From: Bacteroidales bacterium UBA6377 | Lineage (GTDB): Bacteria; Bacteroidota; Bacteroidia; Bacteroidales; UBA932 | DNA: 64,000 nucleotides | Direction of reading: 5' to 3' | NCBI GenBank assembly: GCA_002438805.1 | Contig: DJQV01000004.1 | Location: 12,075-76,074, forward strand | Shown: in pieces, positions 8,330 through 16,034 of the stretch | Layout: the number at the start of each line of letters is the position of its first letter | Numbering within the stretch: position 1 is the first letter of the stretch | Notes under the pieces: generated by a model | Database searches by the model: none | Seen by the model: only the letters and a program-made list of their open reading frames with translations | What the model was told of the DNA's origin: nothing | Program-made: the position numbers and the translations under genes

Positions 8330-9169
8330 CTAATAATCTCCTAATGTTTCAGGTAACTGCTTGAGAGCCGCCTCGCACTGCTCCGCTGACGGTGCCTTGC
8401 CGTGCCATGCGTTGGTGCCGCACATGAAATCGACACCGTAGCCCATCTGGGTCTTGAAAAGAATCATCTTAGGCTTGCCGTCAGCCTTGTGGGCAAGCTT
8501 GAATGCGTCGAGGATGCTCTGGTAGTCGTTGCCCTCGGCAATGATGACATCCCAGCCGAAAGCGCCCCATTTTTCACTCAGGTCCTCGACTCCGGTGATG
8601 GAAGTGGTCGGGCCGTCGATCTGCTGGCCGTTCCAGTCCGTGAATGCGATGAGGTTGTCCAGCTTGTGGAACTCGGCCCACATGCCGGCTTCCCAGATCT
8701 GGCCCTCCTCGCTCTCGCCGTCTCCGCAGAGGCAGTATACGCGGTTGTCGTCACCTGCCATCTTTTTGCCCTGGGCGATGCCCGCAGCCACGGACAGTCC
8801 CTGTCCCAGGGAGCCTGAAGGCTGGAAAATGCCCGGAAGCGCATCGGTCACGCAAGGGTGTCCCTGAAGGCGGCTTCCGAACTTGCGGAGCGTACCGAGT
8901 TCATGTACAGGGAAATAGCCTGCACGGGCGAGTTCAGCATAGAGCACCGGAGCGAGATGTCCGGCGGAGAGGATGAAAACATCCTGATCCTTGCCGCCGC
9001 GAGTCCATGTCTTCGGGTCCTGCTTCATCTCGTTGAAATAAAGAGTCGTCATCACATCCGTGATGCCGAGAGATCCTCCCGGGTGGCCGGACTTGGCCGC
9101 AGTCACCATCCTGACGATGTCCCTGCGGACCTGGGAAGAGATCTTTGAAAGTTCTTCGATTGTTGCCAT
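8330..9169 (-). CDS. transketolase, N-terminal subunit
   Basis: A 279-residue protein with the thiamine-diphosphate PP domain. GHPGGSLG appears near residue 30 and the cofactor motif GDG...N is seen in LCGDGESEEGQIWEA followed by DWNGQQIDG. It is paired with the C-terminal subunit gene one base downstream to form one enzyme. A TAACTTTG box at 9208-9215 on the minus strand is the likely promoter, giving a leader of about 35 bases. The promoter region is shared with divergent lepA. Confidence 0.92.
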   Translation of the reverse strand: MATIEELSKISSQVRRDIVRMVTAAKSGHPGGSLGITDVMTTLYFNEMKQDPKTWTRGGKDQDVFILSAGHLAPVLYAELARAGYFPVHELGTLRKFGSRLQGHPCVTDALPGIFQPSGSLGQGLSVAAGIAQGKKMAGDDNRVYCLCGDGESEEGQIWEAGMWAEFHKLDNLIAFTDWNGQQIDGPTTSITGVEDLSEKWGAFGWDVIIAEGNDYQSILDAFKLAHKADGKPKMILFKTQMGYGVDFMCGTNAWHGKAPSAEQCEAALKQLPETLGDY

Positions 9170-9207
9170 ATGATTATGTTGTGTATTAAGTCAGAACATA
9201 CGGGACA

Positions 9208-9215
9208 CAAAGTTA
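9208..9215 (-). promoter_or_regulatory. -7 box of the transketolase genes
   Basis: TAACTTTG on the minus strand matches TAnnTTTG. No good -33 TTTG is seen. The box lies between transketolase and lepA, 38 bases before the transketolase ATG. Confidence 0.5.
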
Positions 9216-9234
9216 AGAATAAAAATTGATTTCT

Positions 9235-9242
9235 TATCTTTG
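9235..9242 (+). promoter_or_regulatory. -7 box of lepA
   Basis: TATCTTTG at 9235-9242 matches TAnnTTTG. The -33 position holds only a weak GTTA. Two candidate ATGs (9251 and 9257) follow 8 and 14 bases downstream, so the leader is very short. Confidence 0.5.
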
Positions 9243-9256
9243 TACCCTATATGGAG

Positions 9257-11047
9257 ATGAAGAACATAAGAAACTTTTGCATCATAGCGCATATTGACCA
9301 CGGCAAGAGCACCTTGGCCGACAGGTTGCTTGAGCTGACCAGAACCCTCGGAGCCCGTGACATGGAGAATCAGGTCCTTGACGACATGGATCTCGAGAGA
9401 GAAAAGGGCATAACCATCAAGAGCCACGCCATCCAGATGGTCCACACCTGCAAGGGGGAGCAGTACAAGCTCAACCTGATCGACACTCCGGGCCATGTGG
9501 ATTTCTCTTACGAGGTCTCACGCTCCATCGCCTCCTGCGAGGGGGCTTTGCTTGTGGTGGACGCCTCTCAGGGCGTGCAGGCACAGACCATCTCCAACCT
9601 TTACATGGCCATCGACCACGGGCTTGAAATCATCCCGGTGCTCAACAAGATAGACATGGAGTCGGCCCAGGTGGAACTCGTCACCGACGAGATCTGCGAA
9701 CTGATCGGCTGCGACCCGCAGGATGTGTTCAAGGTTTCCGCACGCACCGGAGAAGGCGTCGCCCCGATCCTGGATGCCATAGTGGAGAAGATCCCCGCGC
9801 CGCAGGGCGACCCGCAGTCCCCACTCCAGGCCCTGATCTTCGACTCGGTTTTCAACTCGTTCCGCGGGGTCATAGCATATTTTAAAGTCAAGAACGGCTG
9901 TATCCGCAAGGGGGACAAGGTGAAGTTCTTCGCCACCGGGATGGAATACGAGGTGGAGGAAGTCGGTCACCTCAAGATGAAGCTCATCCCTTGCGAAGAG
10001 GTGGGATGCGGAGATGTGGGATATGTCATCACCGGCATCAAGAGCGCCGCCGAGGTCAAGGTCGGAGACACCATCACCCATGTGGCCCGCCCGTGCAGCG
10101 AGGCCATCGCCGGATTCGAGGAAGTGAAGCCGATGGTGTTCGCCGGCATGTACCCGGTGCAGGCCGACAAGTTCGAGGAGTTGCGCTCCGTGCTTGAGAA
10201 GTTCCAGCTCAACGATGCCTCGTTCGTCTACGAGCCGGAGAGTTCCCTGGCCCTCGGTTCCGGCTTCCGCTGCGGCTTCCTGGGACTGCTGCACCTTGAA
10301 ATCGTGCAGGAACGCCTATTCCGTGAATTCGACATGGATGTCATAACCACCGTTCCCAACGTGTCTTACAAGGTTTACACCACGCAAGGGGAGGTAATCG
10401 ACGTGCACAACCCGTCAGGACTGCCGGCCCAGACCATGATCGATCATATCGAAGAACCGTACATCAGGGCCCAGATCATCTCCAAGTCCGAATTCTTCGG
10501 GCCCATCATGAAACTTTGTCTCGACAGGCGCGGCACCCTCATCGGCCAGCACTACATCACCGCCGACAGGGTGGAACTCAGCTACGACATGCCGCTTTCG
10601 GAGATCGTCTTTGATTTCTACGACAAGCTCAAGACCATCTCCAAGGGATACGCCTCATTCGACTACCACATCATAGGTTTCCGCCCGGCGAAGCTCGTCA
10701 AGCTCGACATCCTCCTCAACGGGGAGCCTGCCGACGCCCTCTCGACCCTCATCCACGAGGACAACGCCTACGACTTCGGGCGCAAGATGTGCCTCAAGCT
10801 CAAGGATCTCATACCGCGTCAGCAGTTCGACATCCCGGTACAGGCCGCCATCGGAGCGAAAATCATAGCCCGGGAGACGGTCAAGCAGGTCCGCAAGGAC
10901 GTGACCGCCAAGTGCTATGGAGGCGATGTGACCCGCAAGCGCAAGCTTCTGGAAAAGCAGAAGGAAGGCAAAAAAAGAATGCGCCAGATCGGCACCGTGC
11001 AGGTGCCCCAGAGCGCATTCATGGCTGTCCTGAAACTTGACTCCTAG
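9257..11047 (+). CDS. lepA: elongation factor 4 (LepA) GTPase
   Basis: A 596-residue translational GTPase that acts on the ribosome. The G1 loop AHIDHGKST is near residue 12, G3 DTPGHVDF and G4 NKID follow, and the C-terminal unique domain ends in [17 protein letters not shown], as in LepA. I prefer the second ATG (9257), since MKNIRNF then matches the usual LepA start; the first ATG (9251) would add two residues (ME). Its stop TAG shares the palindrome CTAG with the stop of the convergent P-ATPase gene. Confidence 0.96.
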   Translation: MKNIRNFCIIAHIDHGKSTLADRLLELTRTLGARDMENQVLDDMDLEREKGITIKSHAIQMVHTCKGEQYKLNLIDTPGHVDFSYEVSRSIASCEGALLVVDASQGVQAQTISNLYMAIDHGLEIIPVLNKIDMESAQVELVTDEICELIGCDPQDVFKVSARTGEGVAPILDAIVEKIPAPQGDPQSPLQALIFDSVFNSFRGVIAYFKVKNGCIRKGDKVKFFATGMEYEVEEVGHLKMKLIPCEEVGCGDVGYVITGIKSAAEVKVGDTITHVARPCSEAIAGFEEVKPMVFAGMYPVQADKFEELRSVLEKFQLNDASFVYEPESSLALGSGFRCGFLGLLHLEIVQERLFREFDMDVITTVPNVSYKVYTTQGEVIDVHNPSGLPAQTMIDHIEEPYIRAQIISKSEFFGPIMKLCLDRRGTLIGQHYITADRVELSYDMPLSEIVFDFYDKLKTISKGYASFDYHIIGFRPAKLVKLDILLNGEPADALSTLIHEDNAYDFGRKMCLKLKDLIPRQQFDIPVQAAIGAKIIARETVKQVRKDVTAKCYGGDVTRKRKLLEKQKEGKKRMRQIGTVQVPQSAFMAVLKLDS

Positions 11048-12924
11048 CGCAAGGCGCGCATGGCGTTCAGCACTGCAAGCACTGTCACACCCACATCGGC
11101 GAATACAGCCATCCACATTCCGGCAAGACCGAATCCCGCGAGACAGAGCACGAGCAGCTTGATGCCTATCGCGAATATCGTATTCTCCCGTGCAATCTTT
11201 AGGGTGCGTCGCGCCACAGCTATGACCTCCGCTATCTTGGAAGGCTTGTCATCCATCAGAACGACATCCGCAGCTTCGATGGCGGCATCCGATCCCAGAC
11301 CGCCCATGGCTATGCCCACATCAGCACGAGCAAGGACCGGAGCATCGTTGATGCCGTCCCCGACAAAGGCCGTCTTGCGTCCGGCGGGAGTCTTGGACAT
11401 TATCTTCTCAAACCATGTCACCTTGTCGGCAGGAAGCAGTTCCGCGTGATACTCGTCAAGTCCAAGAGTCTCCGCCACGCTCTTTGCCACATCCTCGTGA
11501 TCCCCGGTCAGCATCACCGTCCGCCCGACTCCTTCTGCCTTGAGGTCGGCTATGGCCTGCGCGGCATCGTCCTTGATCCTGTCGGAAATGACCACATGAC
11601 CGACATACTCCCCGTTGATGGACATGTGGATTATGGTCCCCGGCTTCTCACAAGGATGCCACTTGGCCCCCTCGGCATCCATGAGTTTTGAATTCCCGAC
11701 ACATACCTTTTTGCCGTTCACCAAGGCGCAAACGCCCTGGCCGGCCACTTCAGTGACGTCCTCCACGGAGCAGCCGTCAGCCTCTTTGGGGTAGGCATTG
11801 CGCAGCGACATGGCGATAGGGTGGGTAGAGTAGCGCTCGACATGGGCTGCCATGTGCAGAAAGGTGTTTGCATCTATCTTTTCCGGGTGTACCACGTTGA
11901 CCTCAAAAACGCCCTTTGTGAGGGTGCCGGTCTTGTCAAACACCACCGTCTCCACTGAAGCGAGGGCCTCAAGATAATTGGAACCCTTGACAAGCACGCC
12001 TTTGCGGGACGCGGCGCCTATCCCCCCGAAAAACGAGAGCGGCACAGATATTACCAATGCACAAGGGCAGGATACAACGAGGAATGTCAGAGCCCTGTAA
12101 AGCCAGGTCGGAAATGTGTCCTGGAAATCTCCGGAGAACAAAGGCGGCAGCAGGGCCAGGAGCACGGCGCCCGCGACCACCACCGGAGTGTAAACCCGGG
12201 CGAAACGGGTGATGAAATTCTCGCTGCGCGATTTGTTTGACGACGCATGCTCCACGAGGTCGAGGATGCGCGAGGCCGTGGATTCGCCGAACGGTTTCGT
12301 CACCTTGACGGTCAGCACGCCGCTGAGGTTGACGCAGCCGGAGAAGATGTCATCCCCTTTGTGGACCGTGCGCGGCACGCTCTCTCCTGTCAGCGCCACC
12401 GTGTCCAGGCTGGAATCCCCTTCAATTATGACCCCGTCCATCGGCACCCTCTCTCCGGGCTTCACCACCACACTCTCCCCGACAGACACGCTGTCCGGGC
12501 TGACAGTGAGCACTTTCCCGTCCCGCAGCACATTAGCGGTATCAGGCCGTATGTTCATCAGATGGGAAATCGACTTGCGGCTGCGGCCTTCGGCGATGGA
12601 CTCGAAGAGTTCCCCGACATTGAAGAAAAGCATCACGAACACAGCCTCCGGAAACTGATTCTCAGCCCCTGGGAGGAAACCTATGGCAAGCGCGCCTATT
12701 GTAGCCACGCTCATCAGGAAATCCTCATCAAGCGCCTCAAGTTTCAGAATGCTCTCTCCGGCCTCCTTGAGCACGTCGGCTCCGGCCACAAGGTAAGGCA
12801 CAAGATACACAAGCAGCAACTGCCAGGTAGGCAGGGAGCAACTGCGCTCAACTATGTAGGCTACGACCAGCAGCAGGGCGGACACTATGATGCGGGCAAG
12901 GTCTTTTTTTTGTTCTTTTTCCAT
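11044..12924 (-). CDS. heavy-metal P1B-type ATPase (Zn/Cd/Pb exporter class)
   Basis: A 626-residue metal-exporting P-type ATPase in the inner membrane. TGES is at 179-182, the metal-binding CPC motif in SCPCALVIS at 286-288, and the phosphorylated Asp at D330 in [15 protein letters not shown] lies near the C-terminus. The CPC motif with this transmembrane layout fits the ZntA/CadA class. Unlike many relatives it has no N-terminal HMA metal-binding domain or Cys-rich stretch: the protein starts straight into the first membrane helix. It is monocistronic, with a TACTTTTG box (12965-12972) upstream, and overlaps lepA tail to tail by 4 bases. Confidence 0.9.
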   Translation of the reverse strand: MEKEQKKDLARIIVSALLLVVAYIVERSCSLPTWQLLLVYLVPYLVAGADVLKEAGESILKLEALDEDFLMSVATIGALAIGFLPGAENQFPEAVFVMLFFNVGELFESIAEGRSRKSISHLMNIRPDTANVLRDGKVLTVSPDSVSVGESVVVKPGERVPMDGVIIEGDSSLDTVALTGESVPRTVHKGDDIFSGCVNLSGVLTVKVTKPFGESTASRILDLVEHASSNKSRSENFITRFARVYTPVVVAGAVLLALLPPLFSGDFQDTFPTWLYRALTFLVVSCPCALVISVPLSFFGGIGAASRKGVLVKGSNYLEALASVETVVFDKTGTLTKGVFEVNVVHPEKIDANTFLHMAAHVERYSTHPIAMSLRNAYPKEADGCSVEDVTEVAGQGVCALVNGKKVCVGNSKLMDAEGAKWHPCEKPGTIIHMSINGEYVGHVVISDRIKDDAAQAIADLKAEGVGRTVMLTGDHEDVAKSVAETLGLDEYHAELLPADKVTWFEKIMSKTPAGRKTAFVGDGINDAPVLARADVGIAMGGLGSDAAIEAADVVLMDDKPSKIAEVIAVARRTLKIARENTIFAIGIKLLVLCLAGFGLAGMWMAVFADVGVTVLAVLNAMRALR

Positions 12925-12964
12925 TGTGTGTTCATTTTCGGGCTTTTACCCTATGTTTAGGTGG

Positions 12965-12972
12965 CAAAAGTA
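12965..12972 (-). promoter_or_regulatory. -7 box of the P-ATPase gene
   Basis: TACTTTTG on the minus strand matches TAnnTTTG; an ATTG half-match to the -33 element lies 21 bases upstream. The ATG follows 40 bases downstream. No metal-sensor palindrome was recognised. Confidence 0.45.
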
Positions 12973-13017
12973 GATATTGGCGCAAGGGAGGTCAATCATC
13001 ATTTGTGGGGATTTTCG

Positions 13018-13025
13018 TACCTTTG
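13018..13025 (+). promoter_or_regulatory. -7 box of the YqaA-like gene
   Basis: TACCTTTG matches TAnnTTTG. It lies within what would be coding sequence if translation began at the far upstream TTG (12977), so it argues for the downstream GTG at 13031, 5 bases after the box. No clear -33 element. Confidence 0.4.
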
Positions 13026-13030
13026 GGGCT

Positions 13031-13468
13031 GTGTTCGGATTGGAGAAACTTGGCCTTCTCGGCCTTTTCATAGGCAACATACTTGCCGCCACAGTCGTCC
13101 CGTTCAGCTCGGACGCCCTTTATATCGCAGTCCTCGCCGCCATCAAGGAGCCGGTGGCCTGCCTTGTCGTGGGTACGCTCGGCAACTGGATCGGCAGTCT
13201 TATCACTTATTTCGTGGGACGGATCGGGAAATGGGAATGGCTGGAGAAATGGTTCAAGGTAAAGCCTGAGACCCTCGAAAAGCAGAAGGCAAAGGTGGAC
13301 AAGTACGGGGTCTGGCTCGCACTGATAGCGTGGGTGCCGATAGTTGGGGATGTCTTCGTACTCGCACTCGGTTTCTACCGCACCCCGCCCGGCTGGACCG
13401 CTCTCCTGCTTCTGGTCGGCAAGGCCGTGCGCTTCATCGCATGGACCCTTATCTTCGGTATGTTCTGA
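13031..13468 (+). CDS. YqaA-type small membrane protein (DedA/VTT superfamily-like)
   Basis: A 145-residue inner-membrane protein. LGLLGLFIGNILAATVVPFSSDALYIAVL begins near the start and the central charged loop (residues about 70-95) is followed by PIVGDVFVLALGFYR, typical of the YqaA family, distantly related to DedA/VTT proteins; its substrate is unknown. The start is uncertain: GTG 13031 fits a leaderless transcript from the TACCTTTG box, TTG 13040 would begin exactly at the conserved region, and a TTG at 12977 would lie upstream of the promoter and adds residues without family support. The gene ends 7 bases from the convergent yidD stop. Confidence 0.75.
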   Translation: MFGLEKLGLLGLFIGNILAATVVPFSSDALYIAVLAAIKEPVACLVVGTLGNWIGSLITYFVGRIGKWEWLEKWFKVKPETLEKQKAKVDKYGVWLALIAWVPIVGDVFVLALGFYRTPPGWTALLLLVGKAVRFIAWTLIFGMF

Positions 13469-13475
13469 GAGGGCT

Positions 13476-13715
13476 CTACGGCACCGGGTCATAGCCGCTG
13501 CCGCCCCAGGGATGGCAGCGCAGGATTCGCCGTAGACTCAGCCAGAATCCCTTGGCCGGCCCGTACTTGCGGAATGCTTCGAGTGCATATTGCGAGCAGG
13601 TGGGAGTGAAACGGCATGTGGGAGGGGTGAGCGGGGAGATGCAGATCTGATAGAATTTTATCAGCAGTACAAAAGGCAGCGAAAGCGCCTTTTTCAAAAA
13701 CGTCCCGGCATTCAT
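13476..13715 (-). CDS. yidD: membrane protein insertion efficiency factor YidD
   Basis: A 79-residue small protein with one N-terminal amphipathic/hydrophobic helix, thought to aid YidC-dependent insertion. The diagnostic core is [19 protein letters not shown] followed by [13 protein letters not shown], all conserved Cys present. Its ATG overlaps the stop of rnpA by 4 bases, the classic rnpA-yidD pairing. It is the last gene of a five-gene operon. Confidence 0.95.
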   Translation of the reverse strand: MNAGTFLKKALSLPFVLLIKFYQICISPLTPPTCRFTPTCSQYALEAFRKYGPAKGFWLSLRRILRCHPWGGSGYDPVP

Positions 13716-14179
13716 GGCCGCCCGCCGTTTTCAAGTCCGTCCGGTTCCGGGCTTTGCGCCGGGGAAACCGGTTCAGAAGAGGCAGCCGGGGGAATGACCG
13801 GCACTGAAGCAGAAGCTGCGGCCTTGCTGATTCGTGTGAGCACGGCTGCCACTTCAGAACGCACGGTCTCGTAGTCGGCGATTTCTTTGCCTGACCAGGC
13901 GAGAAGAAAATCAACTCCGGATGCGGTAAGAAGTCCTTTTTGTGTGCGATAGGCCTCGCGCATCCGGCGTTTGAGAAGGTTGCGTTTGACGGCCCTTTTG
14001 AATGACTTTTTGGAGACGGAGACGACTATATGGCCCGGCCCTTCCTCTCTTGAGCGGAGCCAGCAGTACTTGATATGCCCTATGCTACCCCATCTTCCTT
14101 TGGAAATGAGCGCGGAAATCCTGTTTTTCCCGCATAGCCTTTCTTCTTTGGGAAGGGTATTTGCCGGGAGTCCTGGCAT
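13712..14179 (-). CDS. rnpA: ribonuclease P protein component
   Basis: A 155-residue basic protein that binds the RNase P RNA and helps remove 5' leaders from pre-tRNA. The family core is [18 protein letters not shown] near the start and the RNR-type helix [18 protein letters not shown]. It is longer than the usual 115-130 residues: after about residue 120 there is a Pro/Ala/Ser-rich tail ([16 protein letters not shown]) of no known function that runs into the yidD start. Upstream neighbour is hemD (3 bases away), an order common in Bacteroidetes. Confidence 0.92.
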   Translation of the reverse strand: MPGLPANTLPKEERLCGKNRISALISKGRWGSIGHIKYCWLRSREEGPGHIVVSVSKKSFKRAVKRNLLKRRMREAYRTQKGLLTASGVDFLLAWSGKEIADYETVRSEVAAVLTRISKAAASASVPVIPPAASSEPVSPAQSPEPDGLENGGRP

Positions 14180-14182
14180 TTG

Positions 14183-14917
14183 TCACTTGGATTTTTCCAG
14201 ATACAGCTCAAGGGCTCTGCCCACAGACGGTGCTTCCGGTGTCGGGGCCTTGACCTCGATGGTGAATCCGGCGTCTTCCATGGCTTTTACGACTGATTTT
14301 CCGAAGGACACGAACTTGATGTCCTCTTGCTTGAAGTCTGGGAAATTCTCATTGAGCGATACCACATCAGACGGATTGTACATCACTATGATGTCGTATG
14401 AATGGAGATCCAGTTCGTGAAGATCCTGCGGTACTGCCTTTACCAGCATTCCGAGCGTCCAGTCGAGCCCCGCCGCTTCGAAGAGAGCCGTGATGGTGTC
14501 GGCGTTGGAACCTACGGAGGCCGTGATGAGGAACTTCTCTCCCTTGTGTTTGGGCCCTACCAGACCCACGATTGACTGCGGGGTGCCGTCGCCAAAGAAA
14601 ATCTTGCGTTTACGATATACTATATGTTTCTGAAGATACATGGCCACGGCCTCGGTCGAGCAGAAATATTTCATCGTCTCGGGGACCTTGAAGCGCATCT
14701 CGTCACAGAGTTTGAAATATGCGTCGATGGCGAGCCTTGAAGAGAAGACAACGGCAGTGTAGTCCGGAAGATTGATTTTTTCTGTACGGAACTCCTTCGC
14801 GGAAAGGGGTTCCATGAGGAAAAAGGGGTGGAAGTCCACTGTCGCGCCGAATTTGCTCTGAAGAGACTCATACGGTGCGAGGTTGGTCGGAGTCTGTTGT
14901 GAAATCAGTATCTTCAT
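14183..14917 (-). CDS. hemD: uroporphyrinogen-III synthase-like protein
   Basis: A 244-residue protein of the HemD fold. It starts MKILISQQTPTNLAPYESL and contains the two-domain pattern (FSSRLAIDAYF; MYNPSDVVSL; VSFGKSVVKAMEDAG) of uroporphyrinogen-III synthases, which close the tetrapyrrole ring. Homologues in Bacteroidales sit next to rnpA as here. I chose the ATG at 14917 since the upstream alternative is a TTG overlapping the previous gene end. Many gut Bacteroidales lack complete haem synthesis, so the enzyme's real role here is uncertain. Confidence 0.75.
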   Translation of the reverse strand: MKILISQQTPTNLAPYESLQSKFGATVDFHPFFLMEPLSAKEFRTEKINLPDYTAVVFSSRLAIDAYFKLCDEMRFKVPETMKYFCSTEAVAMYLQKHIVYRKRKIFFGDGTPQSIVGLVGPKHKGEKFLITASVGSNADTITALFEAAGLDWTLGMLVKAVPQDLHELDLHSYDIIVMYNPSDVVSLNENFPDFKQEDIKFVSFGKSVVKAMEDAGFTIEVKAPTPEAPSVGRALELYLEKSK

Positions 14918-14926
14918 CTTATGCAA

Positions 14927-15640
14927 TCATAATAGTACCGCGCTCGCCACCACCGCGGCGGCTGGCAGGATTTCAAGTCCGCAAAGATACAAAAATGTCG
15001 GCAAAGCGGAGCGCTTGCTTTTCAAAAACTGCCAGGCGCGCATCATCGCCAAAGCGAATGCCAGCCCCGTTAGGGCGATGAAAACAGAACGGGTAACCTC
15101 ATCGGGGACTGAGAATTGGGGCAGAATCCCGACCATCGGGACTGAGATGGAGACAAGGGCTATGAAATAGTTGTATAGACTGTGCCGCAGGGTCGAGAAT
15201 GTCTCGCCGCTCATCTTTTTGGGGTGAAGCACCGCGTAGCATAGCGAGCGGAGCAGGAGATACGCGAGAAGAACTCCCAAGATGGCCGCGCTGCTCCACT
15301 CCGGAGGTATCTGGCTCCAGAAGCGGGGTCTGAAGAGGTGGCAGCGGTCGGCGGCCAGGCAGAAAGGCAGGGTGTAGACCAGTGCCACCGTATTACGTAT
15401 CCTTGCGGTGCTGACGTTGTATTCGAGCGATTCGCTTCCCCTCTTCCTGTCCAGGGCGTAAAGCAGCGTCGGGACCAGCCGGATGATGTCTTTGAGGTAG
15501 ATGAGTACCAGAGCGACTGCCAGCACTATGGCTATCCTGTTGGTCAGCAGGTCGTTCCAACTGACCGAAGACTGAAATTCCGGCAGAGGGGTGGTGGACA
15601 TCTCAAGTTCTCCCCGCCTGAACAGATCGTCCTGGAGCAT
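14927..15640 (-). CDS. DUF4271 membrane protein
   Basis: A 237-residue protein with about six hydrophobic segments starting around residue 30 (TNRIAIVLAVALVLIYL). Proteins of the DUF4271 family are found upstream of hemD in Bacteroidetes and have no proven function; link to haem metabolism is only by gene order. Its ATG overlaps the stop of the SUI1-like gene by one base (TGATG), which supports the start at 15640 over an internal ATG 14 codons later (MSTTPLPEF). Confidence 0.7.
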   Translation of the reverse strand: MLQDDLFRRGELEMSTTPLPEFQSSVSWNDLLTNRIAIVLAVALVLIYLKDIIRLVPTLLYALDRKRGSESLEYNVSTARIRNTVALVYTLPFCLAADRCHLFRPRFWSQIPPEWSSAAILGVLLAYLLLRSLCYAVLHPKKMSGETFSTLRHSLYNYFIALVSISVPMVGILPQFSVPDEVTRSVFIALTGLAFALAMMRAWQFLKSKRSALPTFLYLCGLEILPAAAVVASAVLL

Positions 15641-15984
15641 CAGTTGCCGCGTTTGGCATTGTATCCCATCGATGTGAGCAGCGCGACCACTTTGTCACGC
15701 AGATCACCTTGGATGGTGATCTCACCGTCCTTGGCGGTGCCGCCCACTCCGCAGCGTGTCTTGAGAGTCTTCGCAAGAACTGAAAGGTCATCCGATGTAC
15801 CGATGAACCCTTCCACCAGGGTGACCTGCTTGCCGGCCCGCTGGCGGCGGTCGATGCGGACGATAAGCCTCTGCTTCCCCGGCTCAAGGGTGGCCGCCTC
15901 CGCCTTCTGTTCCGTCTGATATTGAAAGTCGGGATTGGTGGAATATACCACCCCGAGCCGTTTTTTCCAGTCCTGCTCTGCCAT
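15640..15984 (-). CDS. SUI1/eIF1-like translation factor (YciH type)
   Basis: A 114-residue protein. The C-terminal part, KQRLIVRIDRRQRAGKQVTLVEG through KTRCGVGGTAKDGEITIQGD, is the SUI1 fold seen in YciH and archaeal/eukaryotic initiation factor 1; it is proposed to act in start-codon fidelity, but its bacterial role is not settled. Start at 15984 (MAEQDWKKRL) was chosen because the alternative TTG at 16002 lies inside the -7 promoter box. First gene of the operon sui1-DUF4271-hemD-rnpA-yidD. Confidence 0.85.
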   Translation of the reverse strand: MAEQDWKKRLGVVYSTNPDFQYQTEQKAEAATLEPGKQRLIVRIDRRQRAGKQVTLVEGFIGTSDDLSVLAKTLKTRCGVGGTAKDGEITIQGDLRDKVVALLTSMGYNAKRGN

Positions 15985-15995
15985 TTGGGATATTT

Positions 15996-16028
15996 TTTGC
16001 AAAGATAACGAATTTGGATGTATCTTTG
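15996..16028 (+). promoter_or_regulatory. promoter of the DUF2723 gene
   Basis: TTTG at 15996-15999, a 21-base spacer, TATCTTTG at 16021-16028, a strong phylum-type promoter. The ATG follows only 6 bases later (16035), so the mRNA should be leaderless or nearly so. Confidence 0.7.
16000..16007 (-). promoter_or_regulatory. -7 box of the SUI1-hemD-rnpA operon
   Basis: TATCTTTG on the minus strand, 15 bases before the ATG at 15984. It lies inside the spacer of the divergent DUF2723 promoter, so the two promoters should compete for polymerase. Confidence 0.5.
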
Positions 16029-16034
16029 TAGGTT

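Noticed and set aside
9518..10294. 258-codon frame opposite lepA
   Set aside because: Antisense shadow of a highly conserved GTPase, His- and Asp-rich composition.
12247..12960. 237-codon plus-strand frame opposite the P-ATPase gene
   Set aside because: Antisense to a complete P-ATPase with all motifs; its end overlaps the promoter region.
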